A DNA stretch of 64,000 nucleotides from Tolypeutes matacus (lineage: Eukaryota > Chordata > Mammalia > Cingulata > Chlamyphoridae), in contig JAKSZT010053928.1 in the NCBI GenBank assembly GCA_026826555.1, positions 3,937,733 through 4,001,732 of the forward strand. The letters run 5' to 3'. Below the pieces are notes generated by a model. That model saw only the letters and a program-made list of their open reading frames with translations, was not told the origin of the DNA and searched no databases. Both the position numbers and the translations under genes were made by a program. Shown here one piece after another: positions 36,192-53,170 of the stretch. Every line of letters begins with the position of its first letter. Position 1 is the stretch's first letter.

Positions 36192-39100
36192 CTTTTTTTT
36201 TTTTTTTTAAGGGGAAGACAAATATATTTATTCCAGGCCAGGTCACTGGAAGACTTTCTAAATGAACACTGCACTGTTCCCTGCTTATAATCAGCAACAA
36301 CAGAGGGGGAAATGCGCCTTAACATCAGCTCTGTCCAGAGCTTACCAGATGGCTGCTATGCAGTTTCCCCATCAGTCCATGAAGTCTTTCTTCCTCATTG
36401 CAGTTATCGAGGCTTCTTGCCCTTTTAAGGAAGGGCTCCTGAACTCTAAATTCATTCTGTGTAGAGAGAAGAAGAATGAATTTGATATACTGACTGCTCC
36501 TCATTTAAACCATGACTTAAACCCTATCTCAGTATTTAACTAATTTTATTTTCAAATTAAAATAGAACAAAAAAGGAGGGAGATCAGGGAGGAGGCAATT
36601 GAGATTACACTGTACCGATAACAGAGACTTTAAATTCTATTCAGAGTTAAGAAGCATATTAAAGTCCAGCTGATGATTTAAAGGAAATTACTAGGGGGGC
36701 GGATGTGGCTCAAATGGTTGGGCGTCCGTCTGCCATATGGAGGGAACTGGGTTCGATCCCCGGGACCTCCCGGTAAAATAAAAAAAATATATATATATAG
36801 AAGGCGCATGGGCTGCCAGGCTCTGTGTGCCGGTGAGCCGCCAGGCCCCGGGAGCCATGCAGCAAGATGATGACGTAACAGGGGAGAGACAAGACGAGAT
36901 GCTCCAAAAGCTCTGAAAACCAGGAACCGAGGTGGCGCAGGTGGCAGAACTCCTCTCTCCTACATCGGAAGGTCTTTCAGGATCGAATCCTGGTGAAGAC
37001 TGGAGGAGAAGAGATGGCAGGAAACAGACCCAGAGAATTGCCCAGCAAATAGACACAAAACAGCAAATGGGGAAGGGGGGTGTTAAAAATGGATAAAGTA
37101 AATAAATAAATCTTTAAAAAATAATAATAATAATAAAGGAAATTACTACACGGAGTCTGATATAGACAAGCATGAGTTAAGTCCCATTATTAACTTCAAT
37201 AATGTAAGAAAACAATTCTCAACAAAACTGGAGTCCACAGTTGTCAAGTATGCTCTGATAGGCATGAGTAGGCAAAAGAGCCTGGAGAAATGGGTTCTTT
37301 CCATGCCCCAGTGACAAAAAAAAAAAAAAAAAAAAGGGGACCAGATGATACCTGTAGCTCACAGCTGAGTTTAGCAGTGGAATTGAGTGGAGAACTTGGG
37401 AGATACAGGCACAGTCAGAGACTGGTCACTTGATTTTACCTCCACACCCCGGTACCTGCATATTGGATTTGCCTTATGCACCAGTTCTTTCCATAGCATG
37501 GCCAACACTTCCTTCTAATTTTCTTCCTGTTGCCTGGCCACCTCCAACTGCTAGACTTTCTGGGCTTCTACCACAGCCATTCTCTTCTCCAGTTCTGCTG
37601 TTCCTTGGCTCTCTTTTCAGTGGCCAGCTGAAAAGGTTCCTGAACTAGAGAACTAGAAAGCCCCCTCAGCAACTGTTTTTCTCTTTCTTAGGAACAAAGA
37701 GCTCCTGGCAGATGACGGTGTTCAGACAAGCCTTGAAGCAAGCTGCTGCTTTATGCTGCTTCAGCTCCTCCTCCAGCTGGTACTTCCTAGTCTGTGCCTT
37801 CATAGCACCTCTTTTGTCAGTGTCCAAGCAAAAGGCTCAATCTGGGTTGCATTCTTCACCTTCTTCTCTGGTAGATTAATGGTGTCAAAATGAGACAAGG
37901 GAAGAGCCTTGAACTTGGGTACCTCCCCTTTCTGCAGTTCTTTTATTTTCTTCTCCTTCTGTAGTTGATGTTCTTTGTCCTGAGAATCAAAGGAGAAAGT
38001 TCTTGCCTCTGAGATTTGGGGCTTAATAGGCACCCCATGATGTGGTACAGGTTGAAATCGTTATCACTACTGATTCCTCCTCTTCCTCATCTTCTTTGGT
38101 GGCCACACGGATTCTGTGCTTCAAAGCAAAGGCTGGAAACTTGGGGACAGTGATTGGATGTATCTTCTTTTCAGGAATCACCCATATCTTCCAAGGTCTT
38201 AGTAGGGCAAAGTCTGGAATGAAATTCAAAGTGTTCATCCTCTGATTTCTTCTTAGACTCTCATTTCTGGATCCTGTTCTTAATTTCTAAATCAAAGCCA
38301 TTAGGCTGAGTGGGTAGCTTCAGTGGTGGTTTCTTGGGCAAGATGGGCCCACTTTCAAGAATTCTAGAATCAAGTTCCTGGACTTTGAATTTGTATTGTA
38401 GTTTCTCAAGCTCTTCGGCTTCCTGATCAGCAGCACTCTTGCAGGTCACAGGCCTCGCATTCTGTTTGGTATGCAGTATAGGAGTCTGTGAGTCTCTGGA
38501 GATTTTTGCCACAGACATGGAGGATAAGAGGCTAATATCGTCCTTCTTGTTCCTCAAGTGATATCTGTTATGGGTTCGTTTATGGAAGGCTTTGGCTTGC
38601 TGTGCAAGGGACACATACAAGGAAGCTGTTTCATCAAATGTTCTTTTCTTTCCTTGGGACAGGTTGAAGGGCTTCATAATGGTGCATCCCTTAGTCACTT
38701 GGGCAGGAGAGAGAGGATGCTTTTGCAATTGAAGATGTAAAGTTCACTTCCTTATACTGCTCCTGGTTCTTAAGATGTTGTTTGATTTGCTTCTCTGTGT
38801 GGAAGTGGAAGTCAACTGGTTTGATTATCTGGCTGATTTCTTCACAGGTTGCCCTGTTCCTGAAAGACCAAGATTCTTCTAGAATTCTTCATTATTTTTC
38901 TGCATCTTCACCATCTCCCACTGCATTTTCATTCTCTTCTCCAACTCGTGCTCCTCAGTTCTTTTCAGAACCTTCTGCCTTACAGGTGTTGTACAAGGCA
39001 CAGTATGTGTGCTCTTAGCTTTCTCTGAAGAAGATTCATTCTTTTGGGAGGTATCTCAATGAGCACTGTCTTATTCCTCTTGATCTTTTTGTTGTTAGAA

Positions 39101-39690
39101 ACCTTCATTTTTTTGGAGGGTGGAATTTCATTGATAATAGGAGTGGCACATCACTTGACTTTCATTTTTACATGGTGTTTTTGTTTCTGTTCCAAATCCT
39201 TCTGAGCAAATAGCATAATAGATCTCCTCTGAAGTTGAGCTGGAGTATTTCTTGATGTGGCAACCTCATTTTCCTGGGAAGAACAAGCATTTAATGAAGT
39301 GGATTGTTTCAACAGATTTTCTTTTTCTGCCTCTCTGTAATAGCTGCTGTCAACTGGTCTCAGAGATTTGACAGTAGCTTGCTGAAGATTAGCCTTTCTC
39401 AGTGGAGTTTTGCCCTGAAAAAGCCCTCTTCTCCCATTCATCACAAGAAACTTATTCTCTAAATTGGCCTTCTCATCAAATCAGGAATCTATGTTTTAGG
39501 TGTGTCTTCTTCATCATTCAAAGATGTGAAATTGATGAAGTTCGTGGGTGCATCATGCAACATTGTCTCCTCCTTGGTGCAGAAGAGCAAATTTATACCA
39601 ATAATCATATCACTTTTCTCAGCAGGTTGCCTTCTGTGGTTTAATCCATCTGTCAGTCAATCTACCTATTGGCGTGACTTCTGAAATCTT
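36192..39690 (-). pseudogene. TPX2: TPX2 processed pseudogene, nearly full length
   Basis: An intronless, broken copy of TPX2 mRNA (spindle assembly factor that activates Aurora A). In - strand order: 5' UTR-like sequence near 39.6 kb; an N-terminal remnant (FINFTSLNDEEDT); KTPLRKANLQQATVKSLRPV near 39.4 kb; a 155-codon open stretch at 38728-38261 (KGCTIMKPFNLSQGKKRTFD, LRNKKDDISLLSSM); [20 protein letters not shown] near 37.9 kb; and the terminal [19 protein letters not shown] with TAA at 37373-37371. The 3' UTR continues to a poly(A) tail seen as the T-run at 36192-36208. It is broken by frameshifts, in-frame stops (for example QKV-stop-QLE in the C-terminal part), and shortening after the start codon. 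A dimeric SINE (36694-37134) is inserted in its 3' UTR. It lies between GPR155 and SCRN3, probably dead. Confidence 0.93.
36694..37134 (+). mobile_element. Dimeric SINE with long spacer, inside TPX2 pseudogene
   Basis: Same subfamily as 34985-35431, in the same orientation. Second head box B GGATCGAATCC. Flanked by AAAGGAAATTACTA at 36680 and 37135. It dates after the TPX2 retroposition. Confidence 0.95.
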
Positions 39691-41470
39691 GAAATCTGTC
39701 AAGTACTTCAGAACTAGCCTTGCCTTACCTTCAAACCTCCAAAACTATCTTGTAATTTAATTCACATATCCTTATAATAATCCTTGCCTTTATTTGGGGA
39801 GTTACTCCCATTTTGAAGATAGAAAAAGATGATAGATTGACTTACCTAAGGTTACAAAGTTGTACAGATTAGATTGTAAAACTAATCTTGCCTAAGAAAA
39901 TCTTCCCTAAGAAAGTCATGCTTTGGCAAAAACCTAAAGATAAAAAGAACGACTTATGGGGAGTGGATGTAGTTCAAGTGGTTGAGTACCTGCTTCCCAT
40001 GTATGAGGTCCTGGGTTCAATCCCCATACCTCCTAAAAAAAAAAAAAAAAAAAAAGATTTATATAAAGGGGGAAAGGGGGAAGGAATGGAATGAATAATG
40101 CAGGCAGGGGGGAACAGCTTTGAAGGAAGGAACTGGGGTACATTCAAGGACCTGAAAGAGCGACAGAGTTGAAATTTTAAAAACTGAGAAAGCATAATAA
40201 GATGTAAACGGGGGACCGTTCTACAGGATCTTCTTGGTATTTGTGAAGGAGTGAATCTTTAACCTAAGAACAGAGAGTTTTAGGAGGGAAATTTGTGATT
40301 AGATTTAAATTTTTAATAGAGCACTCATGTATTAAAAGAGAGGAAGACTATGGTAGATAGCCAGGGGTCTTTATGATTTAGGAAGAATTTATATAATTAT
40401 ATAAGGCAAATTTAGAATCAACTGAATACCTGTTAGACATCTTTTCCTCTGAACAGGCAACCCTTTATAAGACATGAGCAATTTCAGGCAGATTATGGTT
40501 TTTATGCGAGAACTTAAAAAAAATAATTTTCAGGGCACTCTTTAAATAATCTCCTGGCCACTTCTTTGTTATAATCCTAACTGTAATGATAGTGAACAAT
40601 AAATATGATAATGTAATCAATACTCAAAATCGATATTCCTAGAAACCAAAAAATACATAATTTTGAGCTGGATTTTTTTTTTGTAAGTTAGGCCAGGAAA
40701 AGAATTTGAGAAATGGAGGGAAAGAACAGAGCTTGCTGAAAAATGGGAGAGAAGGATGGAAATATGCACTGAGATCTGATGCGGGTTCCTCTGGCAGACA
40801 AAAAGCCTTTTGTTTTTATTTGCAAATTTGAGTCTTGGTAATTTCTGAGTAACTTTAACAAAGTTTTATAAACTTTGGGTAGACATTACTAACTTATACT
40901 AATGTTCCTAATACACTAATCACTCTATTTCATTGCCATTACTCCATTCCTGTTCCTGTTTTCACCAGGAAAACAGAAGTAAAAGATTGGAAAGATTTGA
41001 GAAACAGAAACATTATCTCCTAACATCATGGTTCTCTCATCCTATTCTCGAATCTCCCAGATAAACTATTTTGGGATGGCCCCCAAAAATGCTCATAAGC
41101 CAAGTCTTAACAAAAAATATGTTTGAGTTTAGTAAAAGTGCACTAGCAGAATTAATACATTATAATGATGAAGACTCAATATAGAAATCCAGAAAATTTC
41201 CTTGTGAGAATTGGTTAATATTTGCCTAAAGCACAAGTAACTCACTATTTGAGACAATATATTCCATTACTAAGAAGAATCTGTTTTCTTGATATAGTCG
41301 AGAAAATAATTTGAGGGCACTACATAATTATAATAAACATAAAACCATACTTTGGATCCATATCCAAATGTAAATCCATTATTTTAACATTTAACATAAT
41401 TTTAATGTTTTTAATATTTTAATGTTCAATGATTTATGCAGAATTAAGTATTCAATTTAGGGGACAAAAA
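39690..41470. other. Region between TPX2 pseudogene and SCRN3 last exon
   Basis: Probably SCRN3 3' UTR or downstream flank. A MIR-like stretch lies near 39770-39870 and a SINE at 39958. No open frame of note. Confidence 0.5.
39958..40055 (+). mobile_element. Short tRNA-head SINE
   Basis: GTAGTTCAAGTGGTTGAGTA, box B GGTTCAATCCC, then a 21-A run. Confidence 0.88.
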
Positions 41471-41729
41471 GTTTATTATTGTGGTTAAAAGGAAAATAAA
41501 CATAAGTCCATTACCTAAAGTAACACCTAGCCATCCCATGATACATACAGATATTCAATTCCAGTGTTGTTTTCTTTGCCAGTATTTCAGCAAAACTATG
41601 TATAATTTTAATAATCAAATATCACTTGAATACTATTAAAGAAAAATCATATCTGCTCAAACAAGGTTTATATCATTTGCCAATGTGATAGAATCTAACT
41701 TTGAGGAAGATTATTTACCATTTATATGA

Positions 41730-46735
<5,006 letters not shown>

Positions 46736-47175
46736 TTATCTGACTCTATCCAGGAACTATACATGCTTAAAATAACCAGCCAAGAGGCTGTCATCCAATC
46801 AACTTTCATGTAGCATTGCAAGAGGGCATCACCCCAGAATATCAAGTCGTGCTCCAGAGAAACACACTCCTGGAGGATGAGGCTACCCTGGGCTACCGTG
46901 GAGAGGAGGTCCTGACCACTCTGGAAGTAGCAGACTACATGCTTGGAGGTCAAATCCATGGTTCCCCGGCTTGTGCTGGAAACGTGAGAAGTCAGACTCC
47001 TAAGGCAGCCAAACAGGAGGAGGAGAAGAAAAAGACAGGCCAGGCCAAACAGCAGATGCAATATAACTGGCACTTTGTCAATGCCATGCCCACCTTTGGC
47101 AAGAAGAAGGACCCCAATGCCAACTCTTAGTCCTTGGCTTTCTCTAATAAAGTCACTTAGCCCAGTCATAAAAAA
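46736..47175 (+). pseudogene. FAU: FAU (ubiquitin-like / ribosomal S30) processed pseudogene
   Basis: Intronless copy of FAU mRNA on the strand opposite SCRN3, in an SCRN3 intron. The 5' part (from about 46736) aligns to the ubiquitin-like start but carries a stop and a one-base deletion around 46790-46810. From 46816 a frame is open for 104 codons: [32 protein letters not shown], then the S30 part [20 protein letters not shown] and [14 protein letters not shown] with the stop at 47128. The 3' UTR, with AATAAA at about 47146 and a short A-run after CCAGTCAT, is retained. Basic residues of S30 are lost (RR to QQ, RR to WH), so a working product is unlikely. Confidence 0.92.
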
Positions 47176-47436
47176 TGATAAGGGAATAAAATTGGAATTG
47201 TATTTTTAAAACTCCCTCAAAAATCTTCAGGCCCAGATAATTTCCATTTCAGAATTCTACCAAACATTTAAAGGAAGAATTAACACCAATTACACAATCT
47301 CTTTCAGAAAAAAGAGGAGGGAACGGTTTCCAACTAATTTTATGAGGCCTATATTACCCTGATGCCAAAACCAGACAAACACAGTATGAAAAACAAAAGA
47401 CTACAGTCCAATATCCTTCATGATATTGGGTCCCCA
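47176..47436 (+). mobile_element. L1 ORF2 fragment, left half of an interrupted L1
   Basis: ATCTTCAGGCCCAGATAATT, then GCCAAAACCAGACAAACACA and CTACAGTCCAATATCCTTCA. The next expected L1 block (AAATTATACACTATGACCAA) appears only at 51618, after the HAL1. Confidence 0.85.
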
Positions 47437-47624
47437 CAGCAAGGCCCATCACAAACAAGATGGTGAAGTAAGACACTTCAGGACTCTATACCTCCACAGA
47501 AGCTTTGAACATCAGCAAGAAATGGCAGACACACCTTTCTCAAAGCTCCAAAATAAATAGTTAAAGGACTCCAGTAACAGGGCAATAGCATTGATCAAGG
47601 AAAAGGCTACTTAAAAATGTAAGA

Positions 47625-48070
47625 GGGAAGCAGATGTGGCTTAAGCAATTGGGTTCCCATTTACCATGTAGGAAGTCCAGGGTTCGATTCCCAGGGCCTC
47701 CTGGTAAAGGCAAGCTGGCCTGCACGGTGAGCTGGCCCACGTGGAGAGCTGACCCACACGGAGTGCTGGCCCACACGGAGTGCTGGCCCAAGTGGAGAGC
47801 TGGCACAGCAAGATGATGCAACAAAAAGAGACAGGGAGGAGAGACAATAAGAGATGCAGCAGACCAGGAAGCTGAGGTGGTGCAAGATATCGAGCACCTC
47901 CTTCCCACTCCAGAAGGTCCCAGGATCGGTTCCCAGTGCTGCCTAAAGAGAAGACAAGCAGACATAGAGAACACACAGTGAACGGACATAGACAGCAGAC
48001 AGCGAGTGTAAAAACAACGGTGGGGAGGGGAGGGAGAAATAAATAAAGAAATCTTTTTTTTAAAAAAAAA
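47625..48070 (+). mobile_element. Dimeric SINE with internal GTGGAGAGCTGGCCC-type repeats
   Basis: First head 47625-47702, then 4-5 short imperfect repeats of the form CTGGCCCACACGGAGTG (47715-47805). A second head follows at about 47873-47945 (GGTGCAAGATATCGAGCACC, GGATCGGTTCCC), then the tail and A-run. Same subfamily as 59008. Confidence 0.9.
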
Positions 48071-48871
48071 GGTAGAATCTTATGGCAACCTGACTGGCCC
48101 CTCCCCCACCCCTCACTAGCGGGGTACAAGCTTAAGGAACAGATGCCTCAGATTCTAAATTCCAGTAATAACACATTAAAATATTAAAATGTCCAGGTTT
48201 CAGTAAAAGGTTATAAAACATACAAAGAAACAGGAAGTGATGGCCCAGACAAAGGAGAAGATTAAAGCATTGGAACAAAGGACAAGATTAAAGTATTGGA
48301 AACCATCAATGAGGAGGACCAGTCTTGGGTCATACCAGACAAAGACTTTTAAAAAATGGTTCTAAGTATGCTCAAAAACCTAAAGGAAAACATGGACAAA
48401 AAACTAAAGGGAATCAGGAAAAACAATAGATGAACACAAGGAAAATATAGAGAGATGGAAATTATGAAAAGGAACCAAATTGAGCTGAAGACCACAGTAA
48501 AGTAATTAAAAATTCCCTAGAGAGGTGCAACAGCAGATTGGGGCTGGCAGAAGAAAGAAGGGGAGAATCTTAAGACAAGATAATTGAAATCAGTCTGAAG
48601 TGTAGAAAGAAGAAAGAATTAAGAAAGTGAACAGAGCCCGAGGAACCTGTGGGACACTATCAAGTGTGCCCATATATGCACTGTGGGTGTCCCAGGAGAA
48701 GAAAGAAAGGGGCAGAGAGAATACGCAAAGAAATAATGGATGAAAACCTTCCAAATTTAACAAAAGACATAAATATATACATCTAAGATGCTTGACAAAC
48801 TCCAAACAGGATAAATCCAGACAGACCGATGCCATGGCATATGATAATCAAACTTTCAAATGCTAAAGAGA

Positions 48872-49946
48872 TGCAACTGGAAAAAGACCTTAACCAAAAA
48901 GGGGAAAAGGTAAAGACAAATGAGTTTCTATAGCTAAGAGACTTCAAAGTGAGTCAGGAGGTCATCCCAGAGGTTACGCTTATGCACATCTCGGTAGGAT
49001 CCCACTGACTGCCATAGTAAATATTGCCTCAAATAGTGGGGCTGCTGAAGGCTCTGGAGACATCCAGACACTATAGGCAGGGCAGATAGCTCAGGAGTTT
49101 GGTGCCCTGCCAGTGGGCCCTACTTTGGAATTTATGCTCCCCAATGTGACAGAGTTGGACTCGGTTGTGGTTTCCCTAAACATGGCTCTTCTGCCCCTTC
49201 TATTTGAGCCTATAGTTAGTACTAGAGTTGAGAGGTTTATGTCCAACAGACTTAAATCTTTGGGTTTTCCATGTGCTGGTCGGGCCCTGAATCTCAACAG
49301 AGTTGCAACACCTACTCTACAGTTCACTGGACTCACCCAGGACAACTACCAAGGAAATGATGATGGACCATCCCAAGAACAGAGAAAGTCTATAACTGCA
49401 AACAAGATAGTCCCATCCACCTGCCCCATGGGATCTAAGCCCACTCTCAAAGGTGGAGTGGGCATCACCATCCCAGAATCCTCAGGATTAGAGAATGAAT
49501 GATGGACTAAAGCAGACTTACTGGTATTCTACTATAGACTTATTGTGATTCTAGCAATGGAAGAATTCTTATCATTGATGTGGAGGCAGTGGCTTCCGCA
49601 GGTTCTGAGGGGAGGGAGAGGGAAAAATAGACATAATATGGAGGCATTTTCGGGATACTGGAATTGTCCTGAATGATGCTGCAATGACAGATACAGGCCA
49701 TTATATATCGTGTCATAACTTACAACATTGTGCAGCAGAGAGTTTAATCTATAATGTATAGGTCTAATCCACACTTAATGGCAATCCTCCAATGTGTTCA
49801 TCAAGTGTAACAAATGTACCACATTAATGAAGGATGTTGTTTATGTGGGAAAGTGTGGGAGGGGTAAGGAGTGGGGCATATGGGAATCCCCTACATTTTT
49901 TATGTAACATTTATGTAATCTAAGTATCTTTAAAAAAAAAAAAAAA
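48872..49946 (+). mobile_element. 1.07-kb poly(A)-tailed retroelement, probable xenarthran L1 3' region
   Basis: Begins TGCAACTGGAAAAAGACCTT and ends ATGTAACATTTATGTAATCT plus a 15-A run. AAAGAGA flanks both sides. One frame is open for 129 codons (49113-49502) without a recognised domain, and a second copy of the 3' 430 bp is at 43036. Family assignment is inference. Confidence 0.65.
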
Positions 49947-50465
49947 AGAGAGCCACAGGAGAGAAACAAGTCATGTACAAGGAAGCCTCAATAATATTAA
50001 ATGCTGATTTCTCATCAGAAACCATGGAGGCAAGAAAGCAGTGGGAGAACATATTTAAAGTGCTAATAAAGTGCTAATAGAAAATTATTGCCAACCAAGA
50101 ATGAAGGACAGATTAAGATATTCCCGATAAATATCTGAGGGAGTTCATCACCATTAGACTGGCCCTATGACAGATGCTAAAGAGAGATCTACAGATTGAA
50201 AGGAAAGGACATGAGACAATAGATAGAAGCTGTATGAAGAAATAAAAGTTCTCTGGAGAGGGTAACAGCATGAGTAAATATAAATGCCAGTACTATTATA
50301 TATTTGGCTTGTAACTCCACTTTTTACTTCTTATAGGATCTAAAGGGCAAATACATAAAATGTAATGATAAATAAGTGATTTTGGACTCATGGTGTATAA
50401 ATACGTAATTTGTGACAAGAACTACACAAGGTGGGGGGACAGAAAAGGTGTAAGAACATAGTTTG

Positions 50466-50626
50466 GGGAGCAGAGGTGACTCAAGAGATTAGGTGCCTCC
50501 CTCCCACATGGGAGGCCCCGGGTTTGGTTGCCGGTGCCTCCTAAACAAGAAGATGAGCAAAGAGCAAGTGCAAACAATGAGGGCCGGGGGGCAGGGAGAA
50601 ATAAAATAAATAAATTAAAAAAAAAA
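50466..50626 (+). mobile_element. Monomeric tRNA SINE, exact 14-bp duplication
   Basis: GGTGACTCAAGAGATTAGGT head, box B GGTTTGGTTGCC, short body. Flanked by AAGAACATAGTTTG at 50452 and 50627. The head matches the second head of the dimer at 44020. Confidence 0.94.
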
Positions 50627-51039
50627 AAGAACATAGTTTGTATATACTATTGACGTTAAGTTGCTATCAAAGTAAATGAGATTATTTTGGCCAATACTAA
50701 AGTTAAAAATTCTATTAAATTCTAATAAAACATTGTAGTTTGGCCAAAAAAGTAAACAAGATTGTAACAGATTTAGGATGTTAAATTTAAGCCCCATGGT
50801 AACTACAAAGAAATTATCAGAAGATCAAGCTCATAGATCCAGAAAATAGAGTATAGGTTTCCAGGGGGTTGGGGAATGAGGAATTAATGCATATGAAGTG
50901 TAGGGTTTCTGTTTAGTTTTAATAATGGAAGGCAGTGAGGGCACCACAATATTGTGGATGTGATTAATCCCATAGAATGGTATGCTTGGAAGTGGCTGAC
51001 ATGGGAAAATTTATGTTGTATGTTCCCACAATGAAAGAG

Positions 51040-51110
51040 CAAAAGAGAGAGAGGGAGAGAGAGAGAGAAAGGAGGGAGGGAAGGCAGAAGGAAGGAAAGG
51101 CAACTAAAGA
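51040..51110. repeat. GA-rich microsatellite
   Basis: (GAGA)n/(GGAGG)n purine tract within the HAL1 3' region. Confidence 0.85.
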
Positions 51111-51599
51111 GACTGACAAATGCAATACATGATTCTGAAAGTGAAAAAAAAGGCTCAGAGGGACATTATTGGGACATATGAAAAAATTTGAATATAGACT
51201 AAGTTTTTATCAGTGTTAAATTTTGCACTTGATATCTGCACTTGAGATGGTTAAATAAGTGAATATCCTTGTTCTTAGGAAATATACATGGCAGTATTAA
51301 GTGTTCAAGGAGCATGACATATACAACCCACCCTCAAGTGTTCAAAAAATGAATTGACAGATATACAGACAAATGGATGGATTGAAGTAGATTGATATGG
51401 GAAATGTGTCCAAATGTTAAAATTGGTGGATCTGGGTGTCTGGAGGGAAGTGGGTAGGAATATGTTGGAGTTGTCTGTATAGGGTTTGCATTATTTTTGT
51501 GATAGTTCTATCAGTTTGAAAGTGTTTCAGGATAAAAAGTTTTAAAAAATGAACATTGAGGGCAGAAAAAACTTCAACAAAACAGGAGGAAAACAAATC

Positions 51600-53170
51600 C
51601 AGCAATATATAAAAAGAAATTATACACTATGACCAAGTTGGGTTTATTCCAGGGATGAAAGGCTGATTCAGTATTAGAAAACCAATGTAATCCACCATAT
51701 TAACAGGTTAAAGACGAAAAAAATTACAGGATCATACTGGTTGACACAGAAGAAGCATTTGACAAACTTCAACACCTATTCATGATTAAAACTCTCAGCA
51801 AATTTGATAAAGAGCGTCTACAAAGAACCTATGCTAATATTATACTTAATGGTGAAAGGCTATATGATTTTCCCCTATGTTTGCAAACCAGGAAGCAATC
51901 TGCTGGTCACCATTTTAATTCAAAATAATAATGGAAGTCCTAGCCAGCATAGTAAGGAAATAAAAAGTATTCAGATTGGAAAGAAAGAGCTAAAACCTAT
52001 GTCCTGATTGGCAGAAGGCAAGATAAGATAAGCTCTGTAGAAAATTCCAAGGACTCTACCCAAATCAAACAAAAAACTCTTAGAACTCGTAAGTTAGTTC
52101 AATAAGGTCACTGATACATGATCGACAAACAAAAACTAATAAAAAGAATCTGAAATTTTGAAAAAGTCCTCATTAAGTGACAATATATGTGGCTTAACTA
52201 GGCTCTGGACAAAGAGAACTAGGATTACTGCTTTCTTATTTGAGATTGTAAATATTGTAGGTCCAACTTCCCTTCTTGAATCTCTTCTCAAAAAAATTTT
52301 TTTTCTGAAATGCAGACATAGCTTACTGAACAAAGATGTTCACTGCAACATGATTTACAGTTAACTTTTGGAAATAATCATATGGTGAACAATACCATTT
52401 GTTATTTTAACTCTATCCTCCCCTCCACTAGTCACCATGTTTCAGAAGGTCACAAACAGTGTCTGTTGCTTTTTCTTTAATGAAGATTTGTTTAATAAAA
52501 ACAAAGAATCAATGTGAAAGACCCAAATGGATAAAACCATCAAAGTTTACTTAAGAACACAAAGAACATCTGAATAAATGGACAACCATATCTTGTTTTT
52601 GAATAAGAAAATAATATTAATGTTGATTCTTCCCTAAAATAATCTATATTTTTAATTCAATTCCAATCAAATATCAAAAAGATTATTTGGGTAGAAGCTA
52701 AAAAAACAATTGTAAAATACATCTGGAAAAATGAACATTTGATGATTTCCAGGAAAATTCTGAAAAATGCAGAATAATGAGGAGGTAGTTGTCCTACCAT
52801 CTAAGAAACAGTATTATAAATTCACTCATACAGTTCATTCAACTCAAAAAACAAGTATTTATTTGAGCTGTTCTAAACAAAACTGGACAAAATACAACAA
52901 TCTATTTTACACATGGGTCTATTTAGGAAGTTAGTATTTGATAAAGTTGGCATTTGAAATCAGTAGAGAAAAGATGATTCATTTAACAAATGGTGCTGGG
53001 ATCACTGGCTAGTCATTTGAGGGGTGGAGGAAAAAACTAGAAACCGAATTCATACCTTTATTTTAGAATAACTCCAGAAGAATTAAAATTTTATATTTGC
53101 AAAATAAAACTACAAATAGAAAATATAAGTGACCATTTCTGTGTCAGAGAGAAAATGATCATTTTTGAAA
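51600..53170 (+). mobile_element. L1 ORF2 fragments, right half of interrupted L1
   Basis: AAATTATACACTATGACCAA, ATTCAGTATTAGAAAACCAA, then GACACAGAAGAAGCATTTGA (reverse transcriptase region) and, after a gap, TTCCAATCAAATATCAAAAA and AATGGTGCTGGGATCACTGG. Diverged. 52140-52610 is not clearly L1. Confidence 0.75.

Larger units (their letters stand above)
47437..51555 (+). mobile_element. HAL1 inserted into L1, itself carrying three insertions
   Basis: Starts near ACAAGATGGTGAAGTAAGAC and contains the same blocks as the copy at 1650 (ACATGGACAAAAAACTAAAG, GGGCTGGCAGAAGAAAGAAG, ATTGCCAACCAAGAATGAAG). Ends with a 3' tail (GATAGTTCTATCAGTTTGAA) and A-rich sequence near 51550. Interrupted by the SINE at 47625, the retroelement at 48872 and the SINE at 50466. 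Confidence 0.75.

Noticed and set aside
47561..48129. Long overlapping minus-strand open frames (up to 162 codons)
   Set aside because: They read through a SINE whose tandem CTGGCCCA units lack stops; composition, not coding.
49113..49502. 129-codon open frame as a possible novel gene
   Set aside because: It lies wholly within a poly(A)-tailed repeat and shows no domain, splice structure or conserved partner.
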